64,000 nucleotides of DNA from Gammaproteobacteria bacterium (GCA_007694905.1 REEU01000157.1:41754-105753), one strand, 5' to 3'. Positions 51,818 to 60,589 are shown, counted from the first letter of the stretch. Made by a program: numbers and translations. The notes: generated by a model from the sequence alone, not told the origin.

Positions 51818-53869
51818 ATGGGGGGATTGTGCAAACGTTGGGACGTGGCGGCGGTAGTGCTGCTGTTCCTGCTGGCCGCGGTCGCAGAACGGCTGGAGCT
51901 GTTTTCGGCAGTGGAAGAGCAGACGGTTTCCTTTCGGCAGATGTTGCGAACCCAGCAACCCTTTCCCAACGACGTCATCACTTTCGTGGTCCAGGACGAG
52001 CACTTCTTCGATGCCTATGGCAGCTGGCCGCTGCGCCGGACGGATCTCGGGCAGATTGCGGCCAATATCTCGGCGCTCGGCGCTCGCGTAGTAGGCCTCG
52101 ACAACCTGTTCGATTTTCCATCCTCCTACGGCGAGGACGAACCCGCGGCAGCATTGCTGCAGCAGGCAGGAAACGTCCTCACCGTATCCCAGGGACGGGT
52201 CGAGGATGGGGTGATGGTGGGTATCAACTATCCCGTCGAGCCGCTGCGCAGCGTTGTACGAAGCGGCTATACCAATATTCAGTCCACAAGTCAGATCATC
52301 GAAAGCATGTCACGACTGCGGCTCTACCCGGAGGCCACGGCTTTCGAGGACGGATGGCCGTTCGCGGTGCAGGCGGTTGCGATGTACCTCGGTGAAGCGC
52401 CGGAACTGCGTGATGGTACGTTGCATTTCGGTGATGCGCTGGCGGTACCCATTCCCGCCGACAACGAACTGCGGATCGACTTCCCGCCGCTGTCTGCAGG
52501 CGCATCGGGCTACGTGGACACCTTCGCGCTGTCTGCTCTGGAACTGCTTGATCTGGAGTCGCTCAGTGAGGACGAATTGCGTGAGCTCCGGTTCTGGATG
52601 CAGGACCGCATCATTGTTTTCGGGGATACGTCCGAGGTCTCTCACGATTACTTCGCGACGCCCTTGGGGCGTCTTTACGGTGTGGAGATCATCGCTGCGT
52701 CGATCTCGACCCTGCTCGCGGGCGGCCCTCTGCACCCGGCCGGAGGCTGGGCATCAGCACTGATCGCGCTGCTGGTCCTTGCTGGTCTCCTGGCGACGGC
52801 TGTCTCCGCGAATCCCGGTACGCGGGCAGCGGGCGCCGCTGCTGTGTTGCTGGTGTGGGCGACGTTCGCGGTGTGGAGTTACGTCTCGCTGGGAATCATT
52901 TTCGCCATGGCCTACGTCGCGTCTGCGCTGATTCTCGGCTACCTGCTCATCAATCTCCGGTTCTACCTGCAGGAGCGGAGTCAGAAGGCTCTGATCCGCG
53001 ATGCCTTCGGCCAGTACCTGTCGCCGAAGGTCGTGAGCATTCTAGTCAAGGATCCTTCCCGTTTGCGCCTCGGCGGTGAGCGCAGAGAGATGACTGCGTT
53101 CTTTTCGGATGTTGCCGGCTTTTCGACGATTTCCGAGCAACTCACGCCCGAAGAGCTGGTTTCACTTCTGAACGAGTACCTGACCGCCATGTGCGACATC
53201 ATTTCGGAGTACGAGGGTACCGTGGACAAGTTCGAGGGCGACGCCATCATCGCCTTCTGGGGGGCGCCGCTCGAGCAGCCGGACCATGTTCGCAGGGCCT
53301 GTTTTGCCGCGATCGACATGCAGCAGCACATGCGCAGGTACCGCGAGCAGCTGAAGTCGGAGGGACGCCCCGTTCTGCACGTGCGGATCGGCATGAACAC
53401 CGGCGACATGCTCGTCGGCAATATGGGGTCGGCCCAGCGCATGGACTACACGATGATGGGTGATGCCGTGAATCTGGCCGCACGGCTTGAGGGAGCCAAC
53501 AAGTTCTATGGCACCTACACGATGATTTCAGAGAGCACCTATGTTCAGGTAGCGGACGCGGTGGAAGTACGTGAGCTCGACCTGATCCGGGTGGTGGGTC
53601 GCCGCGAGCCGGTGCGAGTCTACGAGCTGCTTGGTCGCAAGGGGCAGCTCGCGTCCGAGCAGGCTGAGATCGCCCAGCGCTACGGCAGCGCGCTGGAAGC
53701 TTATCGGGCGAAAAACTTCCATGCCGCGATCGAAGGTTTCCAAGCGGTGCTCGAACTCGATCCCGACGACGGGCCGGCGCTGACTTATGTGGAGCGCTGC
53801 CAGATCTTCCTCGAGGAACCACCTGCGGAGGACTGGGACGGGGTATTTCAGCTGACGGGTAAAGGTTAA
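51818..53869 (+). CDS. CHASE2-domain adenylate/guanylate cyclase
   Basis: A 683-residue receptor cyclase starting at ATG 51818 (GGGGGAG upstream). It repeats the kinase receptor's layout: N-terminal helix, CHASE2 domain (residues ~30-300), three membrane helices, then the output. The class III cyclase domain has metal ligands Asp431 (FFSDVAGFS) and Asp475 (KFEGDAIIAF), with Lys471 at the adenine-specifying position, and MDYTMMGDAVNLAARLE. Adenylate cyclase is therefore more likely than guanylate. A C-terminal TPR-like pair (SALEAYRAKNFHAAIEGFQAVLE) follows. CHASE2 segments WPLRR.D, YGED and FGDTS are shared with the kinase at 42467, so the two arose by duplication. It is probably transcribed on its own. 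Confidence 0.93.
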   Translation: MGGLCKRWDVAAVVLLFLLAAVAERLELFSAVEEQTVSFRQMLRTQQPFPNDVITFVVQDEHFFDAYGSWPLRRTDLGQIAANISALGARVVGLDNLFDFPSSYGEDEPAAALLQQAGNVLTVSQGRVEDGVMVGINYPVEPLRSVVRSGYTNIQSTSQIIESMSRLRLYPEATAFEDGWPFAVQAVAMYLGEAPELRDGTLHFGDALAVPIPADNELRIDFPPLSAGASGYVDTFALSALELLDLESLSEDELRELRFWMQDRIIVFGDTSEVSHDYFATPLGRLYGVEIIAASISTLLAGGPLHPAGGWASALIALLVLAGLLATAVSANPGTRAAGAAAVLLVWATFAVWSYVSLGIIFAMAYVASALILGYLLINLRFYLQERSQKALIRDAFGQYLSPKVVSILVKDPSRLRLGGERREMTAFFSDVAGFSTISEQLTPEELVSLLNEYLTAMCDIISEYEGTVDKFEGDAIIAFWGAPLEQPDHVRRACFAAIDMQQHMRRYREQLKSEGRPVLHVRIGMNTGDMLVGNMGSAQRMDYTMMGDAVNLAARLEGANKFYGTYTMISESTYVQVADAVEVRELDLIRVVGRREPVRVYELLGRKGQLASEQAEIAQRYGSALEAYRAKNFHAAIEGFQAVLELDPDDGPALTYVERCQIFLEEPPAEDWDGVFQLTGKG

Positions 53870-53881
53870 GCGGGATGTTAG

Positions 53882-54019
53882 CCACGCCCTCGAATCGGAG
53901 GGCTGTGGGAGACTGCAGGCGCCGCAGGCGACGCAGCGATTTCGGACTGATCCAGAACCCAGGCATAGCGCCAAGAGCTCGGCCCGTCCGCGCTGCGCGT
54001 GGCCTGGGCTCTCCCACAG
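53882..54019. repeat. Inverted-repeat segment between cyclase and bolA genes
   Basis: CTGTGGGAGA (53903-53912) and TCTCCCACAG (54010-54019) are perfect 10-base inverted repeats about 97 bases apart. Within, CCCAGGC/GCCTGGG and GCAGCG/CGCTGC also pair. The left arm can alternatively form a local hairpin, GCCCTC-GAATCG-GAGGGC (53886-53903), straight after the cyclase stop. It resembles the TGTGGGAG-type interspersed repeats of many gammaproteobacteria, but no other copy is in the window. Confidence 0.5.
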
Positions 54020-54115
54020 AACGACGCCCCTACGAAACTTCGAAGAACCCGGCAATGGCTGAAGCGTTTGGCGCTCTCGCGCTACAATCCGCGCCCGCAA
54101 TGATCCGGAGGCGGC

Positions 54116-54433
54116 ATGATTCTGCAGACAGCCATCGAACAGAAACTCATCGACGCACTGGCGCCGATCTACATCGACGTGGTCAACGAGAGCGGCAGTC
54201 ACAGCGTTCCGCCCGGGTCGGAGACCCACTTCAAAGTCGTGCTGGTTGCGGACACCTTTACGGATCAGCGGCTGATCGCGCGTCATCGCCGGGTCAACGG
54301 CGTCCTCGCCGAAGAGCTGGCTGGTGGCGTTCATGCGCTGGCCCTGCACACCTATACCCCGGAAGAGTGGCAGAGCCGCTTCGGTGAGGTTCCCGAATCC
54401 CCGGCCTGCCTGGGCGGGGGCCGACGTGGCTGA
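54116..54433 (+). CDS. BolA family protein
   Basis: A 105-residue BolA-fold protein: IEQKLIDALAPIYIDVVNES, HFKVVLVADTFTDQRLIARHRRVNGVL (residues read at 54226-54306) and HALALHTYTPEEW. The conserved His in THFKV and the C-terminal HALALHTY are the iron-sulfur ligand candidates for partnership with monothiol glutaredoxins. GGAGG precedes the ATG. It overlaps the trhO GTG start by 8 bases, so BolA, TrhO and the SDR form one unit. Its C-terminus (ESPACLGGGRRG) is longer than usual. Confidence 0.93.
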   Translation: MILQTAIEQKLIDALAPIYIDVVNESGSHSVPPGSETHFKVVLVADTFTDQRLIARHRRVNGVLAEELAGGVHALALHTYTPEEWQSRFGEVPESPACLGGGRRG

Positions 54434-55280
54434 GCCCATCTGGGTCGCTACGGGTTATCGCTTCTTCCCGGTAGCAGAGTGCGAGACCTTGCGCGATGCG
54501 GTGGAGAATCTGGCGGCAAAAGCGGGGCTGCTGGGGACCGTGCTCATCGCGGAGGAGGGGATCAACTTCAGCGTGGCGGGAGCGGCGCAGGGCCTGGATG
54601 CCTTCGAATCCGGCCTGACCGAGCTGTGTGGGCGGTTGCCGCTGCTGCGGAGTCCTGCGCCCGACGGGCGTCCGTTCCGACGTCTACGCGTGCGTCTGCG
54701 CCCTGAGATCGTGGCCCTGGGCCCAAGCGAGGGCCCGCTCGACTTTGCACGCGCCAGCCGCGTCGATGCCGACGCCTGGGAGCAGCTGCTCGACGATGCC
54801 GCGGTCCCCGTGATCGACGTCCGCAACCGTTACGAAGTCGCCGTGGGGCGCTTCGACGGTGCCCTGGATCCTGGTACAGACAGCTTCCGGGAGTTTCCAA
54901 AATGGGTGGAGGCGAATCTGGATCCGCAAACCACACCGGAAGTGGCGATCTACTGCACCGGCGGGATTCGCTGCACCAAGGCCGCTGCCTGGATGCGCGG
55001 CCGCGGATTCAACCAGGTGCACGAGCTTGCGGGCGGTATCCTCGGCTATCTCGCGGCCAGGTCGGAAGCGTTGAGCCGCTGGCGGGGCGAGTGTTTCGTC
55101 TTCGATGATCGCGTCGGTCTCGGTGTGGGGCTCGAGCCCGGAGAGCTGGTGGCCTGCCGCGTCTGCGGTGACCCGCTTGCGTCCGAGGTGGTCCGCGGTC
55201 CGGATACCCCGGTTTCCTGCAGCAGGAGCCATTGCCCTGCGCGTGACGATCACGCACTCGACGAGGAGCAACCCGCATGA
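54426..55280 (+). CDS. trhO: tRNA uridine 5-hydroxylase TrhO (rhodanese family)
   Basis: A 284-residue protein of the YceA/UPF0176 family, which performs oxygen-dependent formation of 5-hydroxyuridine at tRNA position 34. GTG 54426 is chosen since it begins VAEPIWVATGYRFF and sits after a G-rich ribosome site; ATG codons upstream are inside bolA. An N-terminal UPF0176 domain (GTVLIAEEGINFSVAG) precedes a rhodanese domain with active-site Cys177 in YCTGGIRCTKAAAW. The C-terminal cysteines (CRVCGDP, CSRSHCP) probably bind zinc. It overlaps bolA upstream and the SDR downstream (ATGA). Confidence 0.93.
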   Translation: MAEPIWVATGYRFFPVAECETLRDAVENLAAKAGLLGTVLIAEEGINFSVAGAAQGLDAFESGLTELCGRLPLLRSPAPDGRPFRRLRVRLRPEIVALGPSEGPLDFARASRVDADAWEQLLDDAAVPVIDVRNRYEVAVGRFDGALDPGTDSFREFPKWVEANLDPQTTPEVAIYCTGGIRCTKAAAWMRGRGFNQVHELAGGILGYLAARSEALSRWRGECFVFDDRVGLGVGLEPGELVACRVCGDPLASEVVRGPDTPVSCSRSHCPARDDHALDEEQPA

Positions 55281-56050
55281 ACTTCGATCAGTTCTCCATG
55301 GCTGGCAAGACGGTTTTGGTCACCGGAGCGTCCAGCGGCCTTGGACACCACTTCGCCGGGCTCCTTGCGGCTGCAGGCGCACGCGTGTTGCTCGCCGCAC
55401 GGCGCATGGACAAGCTGCTTGCCCGCATCGAGGAGCTTCGTGGGAAAGGACATGATGCTGCCTGCATCGAGATGGACGTGCGTAACGGCGAAAGTGTCCG
55501 CAACGGGTTCGCGCAGGCCACCGAAGCGTTCGGGATGCCGGACGTGGTGATCAACAACGCTGGCATGGAACCCGGCGTGTTCACGTACATCACCCTGGAA
55601 GAGGATGACTGGGACGCCGTCATCGAGACCAATCTCAAGGGTGTCTGGCTCGTCTCCAGGGAAGCATCGCGGCTCTGGATCGAGCAAGGATGCGGCGGCA
55701 ACATCGTCAATATCGCCAGCATTCTCGGGTTCCGGCAACAGAAGGGCGTGACCCCCTATGCGGTGTCCAAGGCCGGCGTGCTGCAGCTCACCCGCCAGAT
55801 TGCGCTCGAAGGTGCCCGCTACGACATTCGCTGCAATGCCCTGGCCCCAGGCTATTTCCTCAGTTCCGTGAGTTCCGCCTTGCTTGAGAGCGACGCCAAC
55901 GAGGCCTTCGTCCGATCGATCCCCCAGCGCCGTACCGGCGAGATGCAGGATTACGATGGCGCGCTGCTGCTGCTGGCCTCGGAGGCATCTGCGCATATGA
56001 CCGGCCAGAGCATCGTGGTGGACGGTGGCCACGTGGTGAGTTCTCTGTAG
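55277..56050 (+). CDS. Short-chain dehydrogenase/reductase
   Basis: A 257-residue classical SDR. The NAD(P)-binding motif is TGASSGLGHHFAG, followed by NNAGMEPG; the catalytic Ser lies in NIASILG and the Tyr/Lys in YAVSKAG. The C-terminal GQSIVVDGGHVVSSL is typical. The Arg-rich AARRMDKL after strand 2 favours NADP. Substrate unknown. It overlaps trhO by four bases (55277-55280) and converges with the diguanylate cyclase. Confidence 0.93.
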   Translation: MNFDQFSMAGKTVLVTGASSGLGHHFAGLLAAAGARVLLAARRMDKLLARIEELRGKGHDAACIEMDVRNGESVRNGFAQATEAFGMPDVVINNAGMEPGVFTYITLEEDDWDAVIETNLKGVWLVSREASRLWIEQGCGGNIVNIASILGFRQQKGVTPYAVSKAGVLQLTRQIALEGARYDIRCNALAPGYFLSSVSSALLESDANEAFVRSIPQRRTGEMQDYDGALLLLASEASAHMTGQSIVVDGGHVVSSL

Positions 56051-56087
56051 GCATGCCTGTGTGGTCAGCGTGCGCAGGCGCCGCCCA

Positions 56088-58409
56088 TCAGGCTTCGGCA
56101 CGGGATTCCATCTGCGCATAGTGACGTTCCTTGGCGTCATACATGCGGGAATCCGCCACGGCGAGGACTTGGTCCGGCGGTGCGTCCAGGGAGCTGGCGA
56201 TGCCGATGGAAACCGTCGCCTTGTACATGTCCTGCTGATCTGCTGGTCCCAGGGCCAGCGGACTGAGTTCCAGCTTGCGGTGAATCCGGTCGGCGATGTC
56301 CTCTGCGCCCTCCGGCTGTGCATTGGGACACAGGATGACGAACTCGTCGCCCCCCATGCGCGCGAGGGTATCCTCGCGACGAACACACTCTGCCAGGATA
56401 CGGGCGACATGGACGATCACCCGGTCGCCGGCTTCGTGGCCCCAGGTGTCGTTGAGCGGCTTCAGGCTGTTCACGTCGGCCACCAGCACGCAGAAGTCGA
56501 TCTGAGGTGCCGAGGTGGCATTGCGGATGGCATCCGCAAGCGCCGCATCGAGCACCTTGCGATTGCCGATCTGCGTGAGCGGGTCGGTATTGGCCAGTTC
56601 CTCGAGCTCCCGGGACAGGCGGCGATTGTCGATGGCGGTGCTGATTTGGCTGCAGAACACGCTCAAGACCTCAACTGAGCGTGGGGCGAGATCGGCGCCC
56701 TGAATGACAAGATGCCCATAGGCATGGCGGCTGCGATCCGGCATCTCCAGGAACTGCCAGCCGCCGTGCTGAGTCTGGTTGGCGGTGACGGTTGCGTTAC
56801 CCTTTGCTGCCAGCAGCAGCGAACGCAGCGTCGACCGGACGCTGTCGCCAAGCAGCTGCGCATTGCCGGTAATCAGCCGCTGCAGGTCCGGTGCGATGCG
56901 CAGAAACGCCCTGTAACGCACGTCACCCAGGCGATCCCCATGAATGATGATACCGAAGCCATGGTCGGGAAACAGTTCGCCGAGCTGGCCTAGGGATGTG
57001 GTCAGGAGTTCGTCGATGTCATCGGTGCGGTGAATGGCAACGGAGGAGGCGAACAGCGCGCTGAGCGTTAATGCATGGCCCTCTGTTTCGGTACTCACCG
57101 CGGCGAGCTGGTCATTGACGGCGCGTAGCTCACGATTGTGCCGGTGCACGCGGCGTTCGAGTTCGCTGATCATGCGATCGCCTTCGTCCGCCGCGGCTGC
57201 CATGCTCGGGTCTGTCGTGGCGTACGGCCCGCCGAGGACGAGCAGGCGATGAATGATCGCGAAGGTGAGCAGCAGGACGCAGCCAGCGCTCAGCAGATAC
57301 GTGCTGCTTTCCGTGATGATCGGTGTCACGAGCCAGCCGCCGCGATAGCCCGCCATCAGGATGATCCCCAGCAGCAGGATGCTCCACGTGAACGTCAGAA
57401 TCCGCGCGGTAGGATCACCTTGCCGCCAGCGGATCGCGGCGGCCACAAGCAGTACGGGTGTTCCGAGCAGTGAACTGGCCAGAGCCAGCGGATACAGCCA
57501 TGCCAGCGGGGCGAATGGAACGGTGAGCACACTGATGCTGATGAGTGCTGCGAACCCGACCACAACCCGATCGAGCATTGGATTGGCTCGCGGCAGGATC
57601 AGGGCATGGCGGGTGAAGAGCATTGCCGCCAGCCCGGAGGCGAGAACCGCTGTCAGATAGAGTCGGTGGGAGGGTATTCCTGCCAGGCCTGGGGCAAGGT
57701 CGGCAAGGAGCCCCTGCCCGAGCAAGTGGTGTGCGACGGTGGCGCCCGTGAACAGGCTCAGATAGAGCACACTTCGGCTGCGCAGTACAGCGAACAGCAG
57801 CAGGTTGAGCATGGCCAGCGGCAGCATGGCGCCGAGGAACAGGGTATCCCTGACAGCCTCGCGGACCCGGTGACCTTCAAGCGCCGCATCATTGAGCAGC
57901 CACCCGTTCACGGCCAGATTGCCTTGCGTGCGAGCACTGAGCAGGAGCTGGTCGCGGCGGCCATCGTAGTCCGTGACATGGAAGCCGAGTCCGCGTGCCG
58001 TGCGCTGTGCAGGCGGATCGTTGCCGGCAACGATCCAGCGGTCCCGCTGCCGGCCGTCACGCAAGCGGACCAGACTGACCTCGTCGAGCAGAGCGGGTTC
58101 CACCACCACATGGAACGACGCCTGATCCGCCATGGCGGGTGGCGGCTGAAGCAGGAACCACGCCTGGGCACGGGTATAACCGAACCGGGCCTCGTGGCCG
58201 GCAAGCCCTCGGAAAGCGCCGGTGCCGACGAGCGCCGCAACGGCCTCGGCATCCAGCGCAGCCTCCCGGTCCATGAACAGGCGCGCATGCCCGGCAATGG
58301 ACACACGGTCGTCCTTCGTAAGCGGAGGCTCTGCACAACCCGAGAGACCGAAGAGGAGGGCGGTGATGAGAACCATCCATGCTGTCTGCGCCCGGCCTGC
58401 GGCGATCAT
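56088..58409 (-). CDS. 7TM sensor diguanylate cyclase
   Basis: A 773-residue protein from ATG 58409, chosen as the first Met before the signal segment (WMVLITALLFGLSGC); the longer frame overlaps tetR. An extracytoplasmic 7TMR-DISM-type beta domain covers residues ~40-170 (WFLLQPPPAMADQASFHVVVEP), followed by seven membrane helices, a coiled/GAF-like region, and a GGDEF domain with an intact GGDEF site (ARMGGDEFVIL). The inhibitory RxxD site (RRED) lies five residues ahead. It should make cyclic di-GMP in response to a periplasmic ligand. The apparent lipobox LSGC before a seven-helix module is unusual. The tetR stop is 34 bases upstream. Confidence 0.9.
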   Translation of the reverse strand: MIAAGRAQTAWMVLITALLFGLSGCAEPPLTKDDRVSIAGHARLFMDREAALDAEAVAALVGTGAFRGLAGHEARFGYTRAQAWFLLQPPPAMADQASFHVVVEPALLDEVSLVRLRDGRQRDRWIVAGNDPPAQRTARGLGFHVTDYDGRRDQLLLSARTQGNLAVNGWLLNDAALEGHRVREAVRDTLFLGAMLPLAMLNLLLFAVLRSRSVLYLSLFTGATVAHHLLGQGLLADLAPGLAGIPSHRLYLTAVLASGLAAMLFTRHALILPRANPMLDRVVVGFAALISISVLTVPFAPLAWLYPLALASSLLGTPVLLVAAAIRWRQGDPTARILTFTWSILLLGIILMAGYRGGWLVTPIITESSTYLLSAGCVLLLTFAIIHRLLVLGGPYATTDPSMAAAADEGDRMISELERRVHRHNRELRAVNDQLAAVSTETEGHALTLSALFASSVAIHRTDDIDELLTTSLGQLGELFPDHGFGIIIHGDRLGDVRYRAFLRIAPDLQRLITGNAQLLGDSVRSTLRSLLLAAKGNATVTANQTQHGGWQFLEMPDRSRHAYGHLVIQGADLAPRSVEVLSVFCSQISTAIDNRRLSRELEELANTDPLTQIGNRKVLDAALADAIRNATSAPQIDFCVLVADVNSLKPLNDTWGHEAGDRVIVHVARILAECVRREDTLARMGGDEFVILCPNAQPEGAEDIADRIHRKLELSPLALGPADQQDMYKATVSIGIASSLDAPPDQVLAVADSRMYDAKERHYAQMESRAEA

Positions 58410-58443
58410 GGCGCGCCGTCTGAACCGGTGGTCCCGCAGAGGG

Positions 58444-59103
58444 TCACGGCTGGGAGACAGGTGCTTCGAGGCCACCGACGAGGTAGTCGAAGAACCGCAG
58501 CAGAGCGGCGTCTCCGTTTGCTGCGCGGAGATTGCCGAAGGCCGTGTCGCGCCAGCTGCCCGTGCCGGCAAAGCTTTGCACCATCAGCGTCCAGCCATAG
58601 AGATAGCGGCTCCTGCGGACATCTGCGGGCAGTTCGGGCAGAGCCTCCGCCAACAGGGTATCGAAGCGCTGGGCGATTTCGTGAGGGTCCTTGTTGAGTA
58701 CAGCCTGGATGTCCGCATTCATGTCCGTCTGCAGGCGGGCGAGAAAGCGGATTGCGGATCGCCCGTAGCCTGGGGTCTTCGTGAGCGCGTCATAGGGTTT
58801 CAGTGCAGCCCACATGATCTCGCGTGTGCCGGGAGGCTTGCCAGCTGCGGCCCGTTCTTCTAGCGCCTGCAGAGCAGGCAAACGATGGCTGTCGAGTTCA
58901 TCCTTGATGAAGCTGATGATGGCTTCGATGATGCCGAGTTTGTTGCCGAAGTGGTAATGGACCGCGGACGCATTGCGGGCACCGGCGGCGGCATTGATGG
59001 TGCGCATGGACACCGCGTCGATGCCCTGCTGGGCGAACAGGTCCAGCGCCGACAGGATGAGATTCTGTTTGGTATCGGACCGAGTCCGGGTCGTCGTGTT
59101 CAA
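58444..59103 (-). CDS. TetR/AcrR family transcriptional regulator
   Basis: About 219 residues. TTG 59103 is preferred because GGGAGA lies 5 bases upstream and it gives NTTTRTRSDTKQNLILSALDLFAQQG; GTG 59148 is the longer alternative. The helix-turn-helix is at AVSMRTINAAAGARNASAVHYHFGNK. A ligand-binding helical domain follows. The adjacent diguanylate cyclase gene is downstream on the same strand, so it may be a target. No palindromic operator was recognised nearby. Confidence 0.9.
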   Translation of the reverse strand: MNTTTRTRSDTKQNLILSALDLFAQQGIDAVSMRTINAAAGARNASAVHYHFGNKLGIIEAIISFIKDELDSHRLPALQALEERAAAGKPPGTREIMWAALKPYDALTKTPGYGRSAIRFLARLQTDMNADIQAVLNKDPHEIAQRFDTLLAEALPELPADVRRSRYLYGWTLMVQSFAGTGSWRDTAFGNLRAANGDAALLRFFDYLVGGLEAPVSQP

Positions 59104-59202
59104 GCCTGTCTCCCACCGGCCCCTGGCGAAGGGAACAATCGTCCCCACTAGTCTAAAGCAATGGGCAGGGAATGGTTGGGTTGCAGGCCTGGCCGGTGTG
59201 AT

Positions 59203-59871
59203 TCAGCCGCCGGACGTGCCACCCGATCGGCCTTCGTCCAACGCCAGTTCGAGATGCTCTTCGAGCATGGATTCGAGTGCGGGCCAGAGGGTGTCGAGGA
59301 GCAGCGGTTGCGCGTCCGCAGTGGGGTGGATGCCGTCACGCTGCATCAGGCCAGCATCGGTGGCGACACCCTCCAGCAGAAAGGGAACCAGGGCGACGCC
59401 GTGATCTTCGGCAAGGTCGTGGAATATCTGGTGAAAAGCCTCCACGTAGCGCCGGCCATAGTTGGGTGGAATTTGCATGCCTGCCAGGAGCACCAAGGCC
59501 CCCGTCTCTTTGGAAGCCGTTACCATTCGACCCAGGTTGGCGCGGATGCGATCGATCGGATATCCTCGAAGGCCATCGTTTCCTCCGAGTTCGATGATGA
59601 CGATGTCGGGCTGATGACGCTGTAAGGCATCCGGCAGGCGCGCCAAGCCACCACCGGTGGTCTCACCGCTCAGGCTCATGTTCACCACGGCGAATTCCGG
59701 GTCCAGCTGCTGCAACCGTCGTTCCAGCAGCCTCACCCAGCCTTGATCGGTTTCCATGCCATAGGCAGCGCTGATGCTGTCGCCGACCACCAGAACGGTG
59801 GTGCCGGCACGCAGTGGTGCGGCCCACCCAATGAGCACTATTCCCAGGATCAAGAGCAGGCAAACGCGCAT
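59203..59871 (-). CDS. tesA: Acyl-CoA thioesterase I/arylesterase TesA
   Basis: A 222-residue SGNH (GDSL) hydrolase. ATG 59871 precedes the signal peptide RVCLLLILGIVLIGWAAPLRA. Block I is VGDSIS with Ser32, block II SGETTGGG, block III GGND and block V DGIHPTAD. It hydrolyses acyl-CoA, lysophospholipids and esters in the periplasm. It diverges from ybbA as in E. coli; here the two start codons share the bases CATG at 59869-59872. Confidence 0.95.
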   Translation of the reverse strand: MRVCLLLILGIVLIGWAAPLRAGTTVLVVGDSISAAYGMETDQGWVRLLERRLQQLDPEFAVVNMSLSGETTGGGLARLPDALQRHQPDIVIIELGGNDGLRGYPIDRIRANLGRMVTASKETGALVLLAGMQIPPNYGRRYVEAFHQIFHDLAEDHGVALVPFLLEGVATDAGLMQRDGIHPTADAQPLLLDTLWPALESMLEEHLELALDEGRSGGTSGG

Positions 59872-60586
59872 GAATGCAGTCACGAAAGGACCCATGCTGG
59901 TGGCTTCGGGTTTGGAAAAGACGGTACGGACAGCGGCCGGACCACTGCAGATACTGGCTGGCGTCGATATCGAAATCAAGCGCGGTGAGAGCGTGGCGCT
60001 GGTCGGAGCCTCCGGCTCGGGCAAGACGACGTTGCTGGGACTGCTCGCGGGGCTCGATGAACCCACCTCCGGCAGCATCCACCTCGACGGCCATGAAATC
60101 ACGGCTATGGACGAGGAGGCGCGCGCTCGAATGCGGGGGCGGCTGGTGGGTTTCGTGTTCCAGAATTTCCAGCTGCTCGCCAGTCTCGATGCCCTCGAGA
60201 ACGTCATGCTGCCCATGGAGTTGCGCGGTGACGCTGATGCGGCTGCCAAGGCGCGGGAATTGCTCGAACGGGTAGGCCTGGGTTCCAGACTGGACCATCA
60301 GCCACGACAGCTCTCCGGTGGAGAACAGCAGCGGGTTGCCATAGCGCGCGCTTTCGCGGCGGAGCCGCAGGTGCTGTTCGCCGACGAGCCGACCGGTAAC
60401 CTTGATCGCGCCACCGGTGAGCGCATCGCCGATCTTTTGTTCGACCTCAATCGCGAATTCGGCACGACGCTGGTGCTGGTGACCCATGATCCGACCCTGG
60501 CCAGGCGCTGTGATCGTTTTCTGGAGATCGATGGCGGTCGACTGCTGCAGGAGTCGCCGGCCAAGGCGCTGGTCGGGGGAGCCTGA
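59870..60586 (+). CDS. ybbA: ABC transporter ATP-binding protein YbbA
   Basis: A 238-residue MacB/LolD-type ATPase: Walker A GASGSGKTT, signature LSGGEQQRVAIARA, Walker B VLFADEPTGNLD and the His-loop VTHDP. DEEARARMRGRLVGFVFQNFQL agrees closely with E. coli YbbA. ATG 59870 gives an N-terminus of similar length to E. coli; ATG 59894 (MLVASGLEKT) is an alternative. It pairs with the permease YbbP, whose ATG follows after 3 bases. The exact substrate of YbbAP is not settled; it acts with TesA in the cell envelope. Confidence 0.93.
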   Translation: MNAVTKGPMLVASGLEKTVRTAAGPLQILAGVDIEIKRGESVALVGASGSGKTTLLGLLAGLDEPTSGSIHLDGHEITAMDEEARARMRGRLVGFVFQNFQLLASLDALENVMLPMELRGDADAAAKARELLERVGLGSRLDHQPRQLSGGEQQRVAIARAFAAEPQVLFADEPTGNLDRATGERIADLLFDLNREFGTTLVLVTHDPTLARRCDRFLEIDGGRLLQESPAKALVGGA

Positions 60587-60589
60587 GCC

